A stretch of 64,000 bases of DNA, taken from NCBI RefSeq assembly GCF_000429125.1, contig NZ_AUBG01000014.1, forward strand, positions 124,001 to 188,000, written 5' to 3'. Of this stretch, positions 34,205 through 42,842 are shown piece after piece; the stretch's first letter is position 1; the number at the start of each line of letters is the position of its first letter. This DNA comes from Aequorivita capsosiphonis DSM 23843. GTDB taxonomy: Bacteria > Bacteroidota > Bacteroidia > Flavobacteriales > Flavobacteriaceae. Under the pieces are notes generated by a model. The model made no database searches and was not told the DNA's origin. It was given only the letters and a program-made list of their open reading frames with translations. Position numbers and translations under genes: made by a program.

Positions 34205-35509
34205 AATGTAATTTTTGTAATTATTAATGGAAACTTTCGCTCCCAAATCATTCATCAAATTGTAAAGCCCAAAGAAAGTTCTATTTATATAAAGGAAATG
34301 TTTAGATCCTCGATTTCCATTCATCTTTCTAATTTCGGTGTCTTTTGAATATTTATTACTGAGATCAGCTATTTTTCCAAAGAATTCTTTATCCGAAAAA
34401 TCAAAAGTTTCATCGTGGAATGGTTTGGTAAACAAGCTTAACATTTCATAAAAAAGTTCTGAAAAGAATTTGGTTTCCTCTGGTGAATCTTCCACCTTTA
34501 GAATTTCCAAAGCGTACATTTTTTCTAAAAAGATTTCAGGATTATTGATGTTTTCAGGTTTTGCCAATTCAAAATACGGTGTATAGAAATCTTCAGGAAC
34601 AGATTTTACACAACCAAAATCTATAGCGATTAAATTTGCGTCTTCATCAACCAAGAAATTTCCAGGATGTGGATCTGCGTGAACGCGTTTCAATTGATGC
34701 ATCTGGAACATATAGAAATCCCAAAGGGTTTGCCCTACTTTGGTAGCAGCTTCGCTACTGGTATTCGCTTTTACAAATTCAGATAAATGCACTCCTTCCA
34801 TCCAATCCATGGTAATGATACGTTCGTTGGAAAGTGTTTCGTAATATTTAGGAAATCTGAGATTGGGAATATTACTACAGGCCTCGGTAATTTCCTTACT
34901 CTGCTCCATTTCCAAAACATAGTTGGTCTCCTCCAATAACTTCTCTTCAACTTCCTGAAAATATTTATCGCTGTCCTTCCCTTTAATGTTAAACATTTTC
35001 ATGGCTACAGGTTTTACCATCGCTAAATCACTGCTGATGCTTTCGGCAACGCCAGGATACTGGATTTTAACGGCAAGATCCTTCCCATCTTTTGTAGCTT
35101 TATGAACTTGGCCAATACTCGCTGCGGCAACAGATTCAGCGTTAAAAGTGTCGTACAGACTTTCAGGCGTATCGCCAAAATATTTTTTAAAAGTTTTACG
35201 AACCAATGGTGCAGAAAGTGGTGGCACCTGAAATTGTGCCAACGAAAACTTCTCAACATAAGCCTTTGGCATGATATTCTTTTCCATACTCAACATTTGA
35301 GCAACTTTTAAAGCACTTCCTTTAAGGTTCTTTAAACTGTCATAAATATCTTCGGCATTGCTCTCATTAAGTTCATCTTTATTGTGCTCAGAATTCACGA
35401 GCTTTTTTCCGTAATACTTCAAATAATTGCCGCCAACTTTTACACCGGTAGTCATCAGCTTTGAAGCACGCTGAATTTTATTGGTGGGGATTTTGTCTAG
35501 TGTTTTCAT
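34202..35509 (-). CDS. ABC1/AarF (UbiB)-family atypical kinase
   Basis: 435 residues from ATG 35509 (MKTLDKIPTNKIQRASKL). That ATG overlaps the TAA of the TetR gene by one base, which makes it a better start than the ATG 21 bases upstream. Family signs: the ALKVAQMLSMEKNIMP segment in the place of the KxGQ motif, AAASIGQVHKA, VKIQYPGV, and the catalytic-loop-like HADPHPGNFL with IDFGCVK. Family members regulate ubiquinone or other lipid metabolism by ATPase activity; here the substrate is unknown. Translationally coupled to the TetR gene. Confidence 0.88.
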   Translation of the reverse strand: MKTLDKIPTNKIQRASKLMTTGVKVGGNYLKYYGKKLVNSEHNKDELNESNAEDIYDSLKNLKGSALKVAQMLSMEKNIMPKAYVEKFSLAQFQVPPLSAPLVRKTFKKYFGDTPESLYDTFNAESVAAASIGQVHKATKDGKDLAVKIQYPGVAESISSDLAMVKPVAMKMFNIKGKDSDKYFQEVEEKLLEETNYVLEMEQSKEITEACSNIPNLRFPKYYETLSNERIITMDWMEGVHLSEFVKANTSSEAATKVGQTLWDFYMFQMHQLKRVHADPHPGNFLVDEDANLIAIDFGCVKSVPEDFYTPYFELAKPENINNPEIFLEKMYALEILKVEDSPEETKFFSELFYEMLSLFTKPFHDETFDFSDKEFFGKIADLSNKYSKDTEIRKMNGNRGSKHFLYINRTFFGLYNLMNDLGAKVSINNYKNYI

Positions 35510-36198
35510 TACATCATTTTTTCTTTCCACAAAAATTTACCGAAATCCAACACACTTTCCAGCGGCTGTGTATCGAAAACATCAAAGATGGCTCGAACCG
35601 ATTTTTCAATTGCAACATCCGTATTCTCAAAGCTGGCAGAATTATCGTCCATCCAATATTTCATCAAAAAGAGTGTTTGCAGCCAAGCACCTTCAGAAAA
35701 AACAGTTACCGATTGTTTTAAAACCTTCAGCTTTTTGTCTTCATTGTTTTCGCGAATCAAATTTGCTGCGAAGTGTTTTATTTTTTTTCGAAGGCCTTTT
35801 AGTTGACTCAAGTTCTTCATCATATTTTGATGTTCTCTTAAGGTGAAAAGAACATAGCTTCGGTTTAGCGTAAGTAATTCAAAAAAGGTATAGAAAAAAG
35901 TAAGCATCTTTTCTTGGTTCGAATAATTTTCATAGGACTGATCATTATTCGCCAATGAAATTGTTTGCTCATAAAACGAGTTCCAAATCTCCATTTGCAA
36001 GCCTTCAAAAGAACCGAAATATTCGTAAAACTTGGCTTCTTCAAAGTTGTTTTCCTTGCAGAATTTAAAAACACTCTTTGGATTTTTTTCGTTCAAAAGA
36101 ACAGATTCCATATAAAGTGAAATTATTTTTTCCTTATCCATTTTCTTCTTAGGAACCGATTTTTTAGGTGCTGGAGAATTTTTATTTACAGTTGCCAT
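35509..36198 (-). CDS. TetR/AcrR-family transcriptional regulator
   Basis: 229 residues. After a basic, Pro/Lys-rich tail (about 1-20) comes the helix-turn-helix segment (SVFKFCKENNFEEAKFYEYFGSFEGL), which fits the TetR pattern with tyrosines in the recognition helix. The rest is all-helical and should bind a ligand or partner. It is the first gene of the pair with the ABC1 kinase. A dyad overlapping the promoter region (36261-36292) is the obvious site for autorepression, and its twin lies downstream of the operon. Confidence 0.8.
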   Translation of the reverse strand: MATVNKNSPAPKKSVPKKKMDKEKIISLYMESVLLNEKNPKSVFKFCKENNFEEAKFYEYFGSFEGLQMEIWNSFYEQTISLANNDQSYENYSNQEKMLTFFYTFFELLTLNRSYVLFTLREHQNMMKNLSQLKGLRKKIKHFAANLIRENNEDKKLKVLKQSVTVFSEGAWLQTLFLMKYWMDDNSASFENTDVAIEKSVRAIFDVFDTQPLESVLDFGKFLWKEKMM

Positions 36199-36249
36199 AA
36201 TATCGTAAGTATTTAAAATTGAATTGAATTAGACTTTTGTGTGAAGATA

Positions 36250-36311
36250 CAAAGATAACCTTGTTTAACCTTCTAATTCATTTGCTAAACAAAACATTCT
36301 GTTAAAGTTTA
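36250..36311 (-). promoter_or_regulatory. Promoter and dyad operator of the TetR-ABC1 operon
   Basis: -7 box TATCTTTG (36257-36250). Just upstream lies TTGTTTA (36261-36267), 18 bases, TAAACAA (36286-36292), then TGTTAAAGTTTA (36300-36311). The dyad covers the usual -12 to -41 region. The same elements with the same 18-bp centre recur at 34154-34204. Confidence 0.6.
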
Positions 36312-36325
36312 ATTACTTTTTACCG

Positions 36326-36338
36326 TGACAAGGTGTCA
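36326..36338. promoter_or_regulatory. TGACA-AGG-TGTCA dyad upstream of htpG
   Basis: A perfect 5-bp inverted repeat with a 3-base centre, 80 bp upstream of htpG. Its position suggests an operator or heat-shock control element; this is inference. Confidence 0.35.
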
Positions 36339-36418
36339 GCATGCTAAGGCTTGGTATTTTTTTTGACTTATATAGTTCACTGAGTAATAATAAGAAATAA
36401 CAATAAATAATATTTAAA

Positions 36419-38341
36419 ATGAGCAAAGGAACAATCAATGTATCCGTGGATAATATTTTTCCGCTGATTAAAAAGTTTTTATATAGCGACCACGAGATTT
36501 TTCTTCGTGAATTAATTTCGAACGCAACAGATGCCACTTTAAAAATGAAGCATCTTGCCAATATTGGCGAGGCCGATGGCGTGGAATACGGAAATCCGAA
36601 AATTGAAGTGAAGTTGGATAAAGAGAAAAAACAACTTCGCATTATTGATCAAGGTATTGGGATGACCAAAGATGAAGTTGAAAAATACATCAACGAGATC
36701 GCTTTTTCCGGGGCTGAGGAATTTCTAGAAAAATATAAAGACAAAGACGGAAAAGACGCCGGAATTATCGGGCATTTTGGTTTAGGTTTTTATTCTGCTT
36801 TTATGGTAGCTGAAAAAGTTGAGATTATAACTAAAAGTTACAAAGATGCACCAGCAGTGCATTGGGCTTGCGATGGTTCACCAGAATTCACTTTAGAAGA
36901 AGCTGACAAAAAAGAAAGAGGAACCGAAATAATTCTTCACATTGCAGAAGATTCTACTGAGTTTTTAGAAGATTCTCGCATCACTGAACTCTTAGTGAAG
37001 TATAACAAGTTTATGCCAATTCCAATTCAATTTGGAATGCGTACTGAAACGCTTCCAAAGCCCGAAGACTCCGACTCTGCTGAAGCTACGTCGGACGAAG
37101 GCAAAGATGAACCGGCGCCTACTGTGGAAGTTGATAATATAATCAACAACCCAAATCCAGCTTGGACAAAACAACCAACGGAACTTGAGGATAAGGATTA
37201 CAATGAATTCTATCGCGAATTGTACCCAATGCAATTTGAGGAGCCACTATTCCACATTCATTTAAATGTAGATTATCCGTTTAATCTTACCGGAATTCTT
37301 TATTTCCCTAAGATGTCGAACGATATGAGCATTCAAAAGGATAAAATCCAGCTTTATCAAAATCAGGTTTTTGTAACGGACAATGTAGAAGGAATTGTAC
37401 CTGAATTCTTAACCATGCTTCGCGGAGTTATTGACAGTCCAGATATTCCACTAAACGTTTCGCGAAGCTATTTGCAAGCAGATGGTGCGGTGAAAAAGAT
37501 TGCTAGTTACATCACAAGAAAAGTTGCAGATAAGCTGAAGAGTCTCTTCAATAACGACCGTGAAGGTTTTGAAAAGAAATGGAACGACATTAAGATCGTG
37601 ATTGAATACGGAATGTTGACCGAAGATAAATTCTTCGAAAAGTCAAAAGATTTCGCACTTTATCCAACTGTGGATAATGCGTTTTACACTTTTTCAGAAC
37701 TAAGAGAAAAGATAGAAAAAACTCAAACCGATAAGGATGGTAATCTTGTTGTGCTTTATGCTTCAAACAAAGAAGAGCAACACAGCTATATAGAAGCAGC
37801 CAAAGAAAAAGGTTACGAAATCTTGCTATTGGATTCCCCAATTGTAACGCACTTACTTCAAAAAGTGGAAGGAAGTGAAGAGAAAGTTTCTTTTGTGCGT
37901 GTAGATAGTGATCACGCAGAGAACCTTATCAAAAAAGACGATGCCCAGATCTCAAAACTTTCAGATGAAGAAAAGGAAACTTTAAAAACGTTCTTGGATG
38001 GTGTTATTCCGAAGGAAAAATTCACCGTACAATTGGAAGCTATGGACAGCAACGCCAATCCATTTATCATTACTGAGCCAGAGTTTATGCGAAGAATGAA
38101 GGACATGCAAAAAACCGGCGGCGGTGGCGGAATGTTCGGAATGGGAGGTTTTCCTGAAATGTACAATCTAATCGTAAACACCAATAACGAGTTGGTAAGC
38201 GAAATTTTGAACACCAAAACCGATAAGAAAAAAGAACGTTTGGTGAATCAAGCCTTAGATTTGGCTAGATTAAGCAAAAACCTATTGAAAGGCGAAGAGC
38301 TTACCGCGTTTATAAAACGTAGTTATGAGATGATAAAATAG
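36419..38341 (+). CDS. htpG: Molecular chaperone HtpG (Hsp90)
   Basis: 640 residues. N-terminal GHKL ATPase domain with ELISNATDATLKM, IDQGIGMTKDEV and GHFGLGFYSAFMVAE. The middle domain follows a charged insertion (about 215-250, SDSAEATSDEGKDEPAP), and the C-terminal dimerisation domain contains a Gly-rich stretch (TGGGGGMFGMGG). Cytoplasmic ATP-dependent chaperone. A dyad upstream may mediate stress control. The TAG stop is the first unit of a heptad repeat, and a strong terminator follows. Confidence 0.96.
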   Translation: MSKGTINVSVDNIFPLIKKFLYSDHEIFLRELISNATDATLKMKHLANIGEADGVEYGNPKIEVKLDKEKKQLRIIDQGIGMTKDEVEKYINEIAFSGAEEFLEKYKDKDGKDAGIIGHFGLGFYSAFMVAEKVEIITKSYKDAPAVHWACDGSPEFTLEEADKKERGTEIILHIAEDSTEFLEDSRITELLVKYNKFMPIPIQFGMRTETLPKPEDSDSAEATSDEGKDEPAPTVEVDNIINNPNPAWTKQPTELEDKDYNEFYRELYPMQFEEPLFHIHLNVDYPFNLTGILYFPKMSNDMSIQKDKIQLYQNQVFVTDNVEGIVPEFLTMLRGVIDSPDIPLNVSRSYLQADGAVKKIASYITRKVADKLKSLFNNDREGFEKKWNDIKIVIEYGMLTEDKFFEKSKDFALYPTVDNAFYTFSELREKIEKTQTDKDGNLVVLYASNKEEQHSYIEAAKEKGYEILLLDSPIVTHLLQKVEGSEEKVSFVRVDSDHAENLIKKDDAQISKLSDEEKETLKTFLDGVIPKEKFTVQLEAMDSNANPFIITEPEFMRRMKDMQKTGGGGGMFGMGGFPEMYNLIVNTNNELVSEILNTKTDKKKERLVNQALDLARLSKNLLKGEELTAFIKRSYEMIK

Positions 38342-38366
38342 ACGGTAGTTGGTAGACGGTAGACTT
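38339..38366. repeat. Four tandem heptanucleotides starting at the htpG stop codon
   Basis: TAGACGG, TAGTTGG, TAGACGG, TAGACTT in unbroken register. The first three bases are the htpG stop codon. Confidence 0.8.
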
Positions 38367-38388
38367 AAGGCTACAACTTTCTGATTTT

Positions 38389-38423
38389 AAAAGCCTTCCT
38401 AAAGCAAGTTTAGGAAGGCTTTT
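38389..38423 (+). terminator. htpG terminator
   Basis: Perfect 15-bp stem (38389-38403 with 38409-38423), a 5-base loop and a T-rich tail. Confidence 0.85.
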
Positions 38424-38492
38424 ATCTTTTACATCATTCGTTATTGTTGCAAATCTAAAAAGACCTACTTTTAAAAACTTAAAATCACAACT

Positions 38493-38843
38493 ATGTTACC
38501 TTGGCACCAATATTTGATGGGAGTAATCTTCGTTCTAGCTGGAATGAATCATTTTAGAAAACCGAAAATGTATGAACGTATTATGCCTCCATATATTCCT
38601 GCGCACAACACCATGGTTTTAGTGAGCGGGATTGCGGAAATGATATTAGGTTTTATGCTCTTGAACAAAAACACACAAGATATTGCCGCTTGGGCAATTA
38701 TAGCCATGATGCTTGTGTTTTTACCAGTCCATATTTATATGCTTCAGAATAATAAAGCAGCAATGAAACTACCAAAATGGGCGCTTATCCTTCGGATTCC
38801 ATTACAATTTGCAATTATTTATTGGGCTTATCTTTATACTTGA
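38493..38843 (+). CDS. DoxX-like small membrane protein
   Basis: 116 residues, four hydrophobic helices. FVLAGMNHFRKPKMYERIMPPYIPAH matches the DoxX-like family, where a His-Phe pair follows the first helix. Inner membrane; role unknown. Stand-alone gene after htpG. Confidence 0.8.
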   Translation: MLPWHQYLMGVIFVLAGMNHFRKPKMYERIMPPYIPAHNTMVLVSGIAEMILGFMLLNKNTQDIAAWAIIAMMLVFLPVHIYMLQNNKAAMKLPKWALILRIPLQFAIIYWAYLYT

Positions 38844-38846
38844 AAA

Positions 38847-38937
38847 GGTTCAAGGTTTAAAGTTTAAAATTCAAGGTGAATTGTCTACCGTCTACAAACC
38901 ACCCGCTACCGACTACTAAATACTGACTAAAGACTAA
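38847..38937. repeat. Thirteen consecutive degenerate heptanucleotides
   Basis: The entire interval parses into 7-mers without a gap. It begins with GGTTCAA and GGTTTAA, shifts to units like CGTCTAC and CGACTAC, and ends with TGACTAA and AGACTAA. The end overlaps the stop codon of the minus-strand nuclease gene. Confidence 0.75.
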
Positions 38938-39713
38938 TCAAAAATCTCATTCAACAATCCCGCTAAACGGATGCCTCCTTTTTGAAGTTGGAAGCGTAGG
39001 GTATCCATATAATCATACATATAATTATAGCTTAGCTTTTCTCCGATTTCAGTATTGCTATAAATTTCTTCACAAAGCGCGCGACTTTCGTACATCCAAT
39101 CTACTGCAGTGCCAGATTTAATAGCTTTTACCTGCTCTTTTGTAAGGACATCGCTATTTGCGGCTACTTCGGTATAAGACATTTCATAAGAATCCAACAT
39201 TTGTGAATCCCACACCTTATGTAAGTTGGTGCCTTTTTTAAACCAAAGCACTTGAAAATCATTTCCACCTTTATCTTCTTCCATACCGATGTGTAAAGGT
39301 TGGTGAAGATCTCCTAAAAAATGAGCGAGCATTTTAAGGTGGAAGACCTTATCTTCTTTTGAACTATTATCATTCTTTAAAACTGCAATACATTCGTCAA
39401 TTCCTTGAATGATATCTCCTTTTTCACTTTTTGGATAGGTTTCATATTTTTCACCAAAGGGAAAGTTTACATAGTGCCAAGGACCATACGAATCATAATG
39501 ACGGTCACTTTTTATATCATCACCATAATTTGCAACGAAAGCAAGGGAATGTCCGTTTAATAATTTAGAGATTTCCTTTTCGGCTTTTTTGCTTAAATAC
39601 GAATCGGCGATTTCGCCCACTACGCGATGACCTGTTTTCCCCCAATCTTCAGAGGCAACAAGTGTTGAAATAGAAAATAAAAGTGAACATGTAATTAGAA
39701 CTAACTTCTTCAT
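38934..39713 (-). CDS. S1/P1-type nuclease
   Basis: 259 residues. The signal peptide ends at LVASEDWGKTGH, so the mature protein starts with the Trp that is a zinc ligand in S1/P1 nucleases. Other zinc-site motifs are HFLGDLHQPLHIG and the HKVWDSQML region. Zinc-dependent, single-strand-preferring nuclease or 3'-nucleotidase, periplasmic or secreted; likely used for phosphate and nucleoside scavenging. Confidence 0.9.
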   Translation of the reverse strand: MKKLVLITCSLLFSISTLVASEDWGKTGHRVVGEIADSYLSKKAEKEISKLLNGHSLAFVANYGDDIKSDRHYDSYGPWHYVNFPFGEKYETYPKSEKGDIIQGIDECIAVLKNDNSSKEDKVFHLKMLAHFLGDLHQPLHIGMEEDKGGNDFQVLWFKKGTNLHKVWDSQMLDSYEMSYTEVAANSDVLTKEQVKAIKSGTAVDWMYESRALCEEIYSNTEIGEKLSYNYMYDYMDTLRFQLQKGGIRLAGLLNEIFD

Positions 39714-39954
39714 ATTGCTAAAAATTTAATGTGCAAAGATAGCACCTTAAATAAATTTAGATTGAATTCTAAAAAAATGTTTAGGTTGGAATTTGGAAGC
39801 CTTTGATTCTAATGAATTTTATATGAATGAGAACGCTATTTTATGAATTAAAAAAATTAGGATTGTTAGGGATTTTTGAAAAATATGATCTTACCACTAG
39901 GTGCCTAGATTTTATGCTATCTTAGCATGGAGAATGTTAACCCAATAATTTAAA

Positions 39955-40887
39955 ATGAAGATGAAAAATCTACTTATACTTTTGCTTCTTTTTACTGGAG
40001 TAGTTTCTTCCCAAAACAAAAAATATCAAGGGGAAGATTTGAGCATCACCCCATTAGTTGATGGAACATTATTAACACCCAAAACCAAAGGAAAAATGCC
40101 TTTGGCCATTATTATTAGCGGAAGTGGCCCCACGGACAGAGACGGCAACCAACAAATGCTTATGAACAATTCCCTTCGGTTTTTGGCAGAAGGACTTTAT
40201 ACTAAGAACATTGCCACTTTTAGATATGATAAAAGGATTGTAAAACAGATGAAACAGGGAACGGTGCAAGAAAAAGACATTCGGTTTGATGATTTTATTG
40301 ACGATGCCGTCGCTGTTTTAAAATATTTCAAAAAGGATCCGCGATTTTCAAAAATATTTATCATTGGTCACAGTCAAGGATCACTGGTTGGGATGGTTGC
40401 TGCACAAAATGGAGCTGACGGTTTTATATCTATTTCGGGAGCCGGCCAATCTATAGACCAAGTAATTATAGACCAACTCACCAAGCAATCCCCAGGATTG
40501 GCTGAGAATGCGCGAACTGCATTTAAGGAGCTGCGTGCCAATGGTGAAACCAGTAACTATGACCCTAACTTGGCGTCTATCTTCAGAAAAGACATCCAGC
40601 CGTTCATTTTCAATTGGATGCAATATGATCCCAAAGTGGAAATCGCAAAACTAAATATGCCGACTTTGATAATTAATGGAGATAATGATATTCAAGTCCA
40701 AGTTTCGGAAGCGGAATTATTGAAAGATTCCGAGCCAGATGCCGAATTCAAAATCATCCATAATATGAATCATATCTTAAAAAAAATTGATGGGGATATT
40801 GTAGAAAACACCGAATCTTACAATAAAGAAGATCTGCCTGTAATGCCGGAGTTGATTGATATTGTCGGTGATTTTATTGTAAAATAA
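39955..40887 (+). CDS. Secreted alpha/beta hydrolase
   Basis: 310 residues with a signal peptide (LLLLLFTGVVSSQ). Nucleophile elbow GHSQGS, oxyanion-type IIISGSGPTDRDGN, acid NGDNDIQV, and His in NMNHILK. Similar proteins are annotated as serine aminopeptidase S33-like hydrolases or esterases. Substrate unknown. A possible -7-like TATCTTAG lies upstream; no operon partners. Confidence 0.85.
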   Translation: MKMKNLLILLLLFTGVVSSQNKKYQGEDLSITPLVDGTLLTPKTKGKMPLAIIISGSGPTDRDGNQQMLMNNSLRFLAEGLYTKNIATFRYDKRIVKQMKQGTVQEKDIRFDDFIDDAVAVLKYFKKDPRFSKIFIIGHSQGSLVGMVAAQNGADGFISISGAGQSIDQVIIDQLTKQSPGLAENARTAFKELRANGETSNYDPNLASIFRKDIQPFIFNWMQYDPKVEIAKLNMPTLIINGDNDIQVQVSEAELLKDSEPDAEFKIIHNMNHILKKIDGDIVENTESYNKEDLPVMPELIDIVGDFIVK

Positions 40888-41191
40888 TCGGGATTAAAAA
40901 TTAAAAATTAGAAATTAGAAAAAATTACGCATTTCATTTATAAATACTCCTACAGCGGGCAAAATTTAAAATTCAAGGAATAAAAAAGTTGAGAAGTTGA
41001 GAGTTGAGAAGTTGTGAGGATCTTTAATAAAGTCTCAGCTTTTCATTTCTAAACCCTCCTACGGCGGGCAAGCTCTTAAACTCATCGACTCATCAGCTTT
41101 AAATAATTACTATAGAATAATTCCATTCTAAAACCTTCAACAATTCAGAATTATAAATTAAAAAATGTAATTTGCAGCAAAATCATCATCT
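40888..41191. other. Gene-free 304-bp spacer of simple repeats
   Basis: It holds short heptad stretches (TTAAAAA units at 40894; GTTGAGA units at 40988-41017), two copies of a CTCCTACRGCGGGCAA sequence (about 40949 and 41049) and AATTCAGAATTATAA near 41140. No gene or clear promoter. Confidence 0.6.
40988..41017. repeat. GTTGAGA heptanucleotide repeat
   Basis: Copies at 40988, 40996 and 41003 and a variant at 41011, with single-base interruptions. Confidence 0.7.
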
Positions 41192-42529
41192 ATGCAGGAT
41201 ACAGCCGTTGAAATTATAAAAGACACCACTCCCCTTTTTACGAACGACACCATTGTTTTTGGAATTTTAATGGTGGCATTAGGCCTTATCTTTTACACTT
41301 CCTCTAAAACAGATGGTTTTTGGAAAAAATTCTACGGCATCGTGCCTGCACTTTTTTTGGCGTATTTTTTACCTGCGCTTTTAACTACCACAGGCGTTAT
41401 TTCTCCTGAATGGAGAAGCGTTTCTGAAACTGGCGAAGCTACTGTGGGAAGCACTAGTTTATACTATATGTCCAGCAGGTATTTATTGCCGGCTGCATTG
41501 GTGTTAATGACTTTAAGCATCGATTTAAAAGGGGTTTTCAATTTAGGTCCAAAAGCCTTGATTATGTTCATTGCGGGAACTATCGGAATTGTAATTGGAG
41601 GGCCTTTGGCCGTTTTAATAGTTGGAAGTATTCATCCAGAGGCTGTGGGTGGCGAAGGAGCTGATGCTGTATGGCGTGGGCTATCAACACTTGCGGGAAG
41701 TTGGATAGGCGGCGGGGCCAACCAAACTGCGATGTTGGAAATTTACGGCTACAATCAAAAACTTTACGGCGGGATGGTATTTGTTGATATCGTTGTGGCC
41801 AATATTTGGATGGCTGTTATTCTCTTCGGAATCGGGAAGTCTGAGAAAATTGATAAGTGGTTGAAAGCTGATACTTCCGCTATCGAAAGTTTAAAAGCAA
41901 AAGTTTCCGAATACTCTAAAAAAGTAGATAGAAACCCGAGTTTAACAGACTTGATGATTCTTGCCGCAATTGCATTTGGAACGGTAAGCTTTGCACATTT
42001 TGGCGCCAATATTCTAAGCGAATTTTTCTCTTCCGTGGTAAGTGAAATTCCAAAAGGCATAACAAGAAATATTTTTACTTTCTTGGATTCGAGCTTCTTT
42101 TGGATGATTAGCATAACTACAATAATTGGCGTACTGCTGTCATTTACGAAACTTAGAAGCTATGAAGGCGCTGGAGCAAGTAAATTTGGGAGTGTATTTA
42201 TCTACATTTTAGTGGCCAGTATTGGTATGAAAATGGACTTGACCTTGATCTTTGATAATATGTGGCTTATTGTGATTGGTTTAGTCTGGATGTCCATTCA
42301 CGCTGGGCTTATGATTTTGATAGCAAAATTAATCCGTGCGCCTTACTTCTTCTTGGCAGTGGGAAGTCAAGCAAATGTGGGAGGTGCAGCTTCGGCTCCA
42401 ATTGTGGCTTCTGCATTTCACCCTTCCTTGGCAACCGTAGGCGTGCTATTGGCCGTATTTGGATATGCCGTTGGAACCGTTGCCGCAATTTTATGTACTG
42501 TATTGATGCAATTGGCTTCAGTTGCGTAA
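41192..42529 (+). CDS. DUF819-family integral membrane protein
   Basis: 445 residues, about eleven hydrophobic segments. Features of DUF819 (YjcL-like): ASSKTDGFWKKFYGI-like loop, GTIGIVIGGPLAVLI, GSWIGGGANQTAMLEIYG, and the C-terminal GSQANVGGAASAPIVASAF. A transport function is suspected from topology but not known. No co-transcribed neighbours. Confidence 0.85.
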   Translation: MQDTAVEIIKDTTPLFTNDTIVFGILMVALGLIFYTSSKTDGFWKKFYGIVPALFLAYFLPALLTTTGVISPEWRSVSETGEATVGSTSLYYMSSRYLLPAALVLMTLSIDLKGVFNLGPKALIMFIAGTIGIVIGGPLAVLIVGSIHPEAVGGEGADAVWRGLSTLAGSWIGGGANQTAMLEIYGYNQKLYGGMVFVDIVVANIWMAVILFGIGKSEKIDKWLKADTSAIESLKAKVSEYSKKVDRNPSLTDLMILAAIAFGTVSFAHFGANILSEFFSSVVSEIPKGITRNIFTFLDSSFFWMISITTIIGVLLSFTKLRSYEGAGASKFGSVFIYILVASIGMKMDLTLIFDNMWLIVIGLVWMSIHAGLMILIAKLIRAPYFFLAVGSQANVGGAASAPIVASAFHPSLATVGVLLAVFGYAVGTVAAILCTVLMQLASVA

Positions 42530-42842
42530 AAGGGTTTCAGGTTCATACTTCGGTTTCGCTCAGTAACTGAATATCGAGATTCAACGTATACTTTGATGTA
42601 GTCTATCCTGAGCATTGCCGAAGGATTCAGTAACCGACCATGAAATTTAATATTTATAGAGTCTTTGTTCTATTTTCTAATTTCTTTGTTCTTTCCTCTT
42701 TGTTCTATTTTCTATTTTCTTTCCTCTTTGTTCTTTTCCCAAATTCAACTTTAGCTACTATTTTTCAAAAAATTATTCCATATTTGCACCTTCGTAAACC
42801 GAGGCTATTTTCAGCCTATGTTTGACCCTTAAAAAAGATACA
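42530..42842. other. Gene-free 313-bp spacer with dispersed-repeat debris and heptads
   Basis: The left half has an inverted-repeat-like stretch (CAGTAACTGAATAT, later GAAGGATTCAGTAACCG). The right half is a long heptad repeat (42664-42740). No gene. Confidence 0.6.
42664..42740. repeat. Eleven consecutive pyrimidine-rich heptanucleotides
   Basis: Units TTTGTTC (4 copies), TATTTTC (3), TTTCCTC (2), TAATTTC and TTTTCCC follow each other without gaps. Confidence 0.9.

Noticed and set aside
39765-39772. Another AATTCTAA half-site near the alpha/beta hydrolase
   Set aside because: There is no second repeat 21 bp away, so it does not fit the two-repeat operator.
42664-42740. CRISPR-like array
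   Set aside because: The repeats are 7 bp with no spacers, and no cas genes are present in the window.
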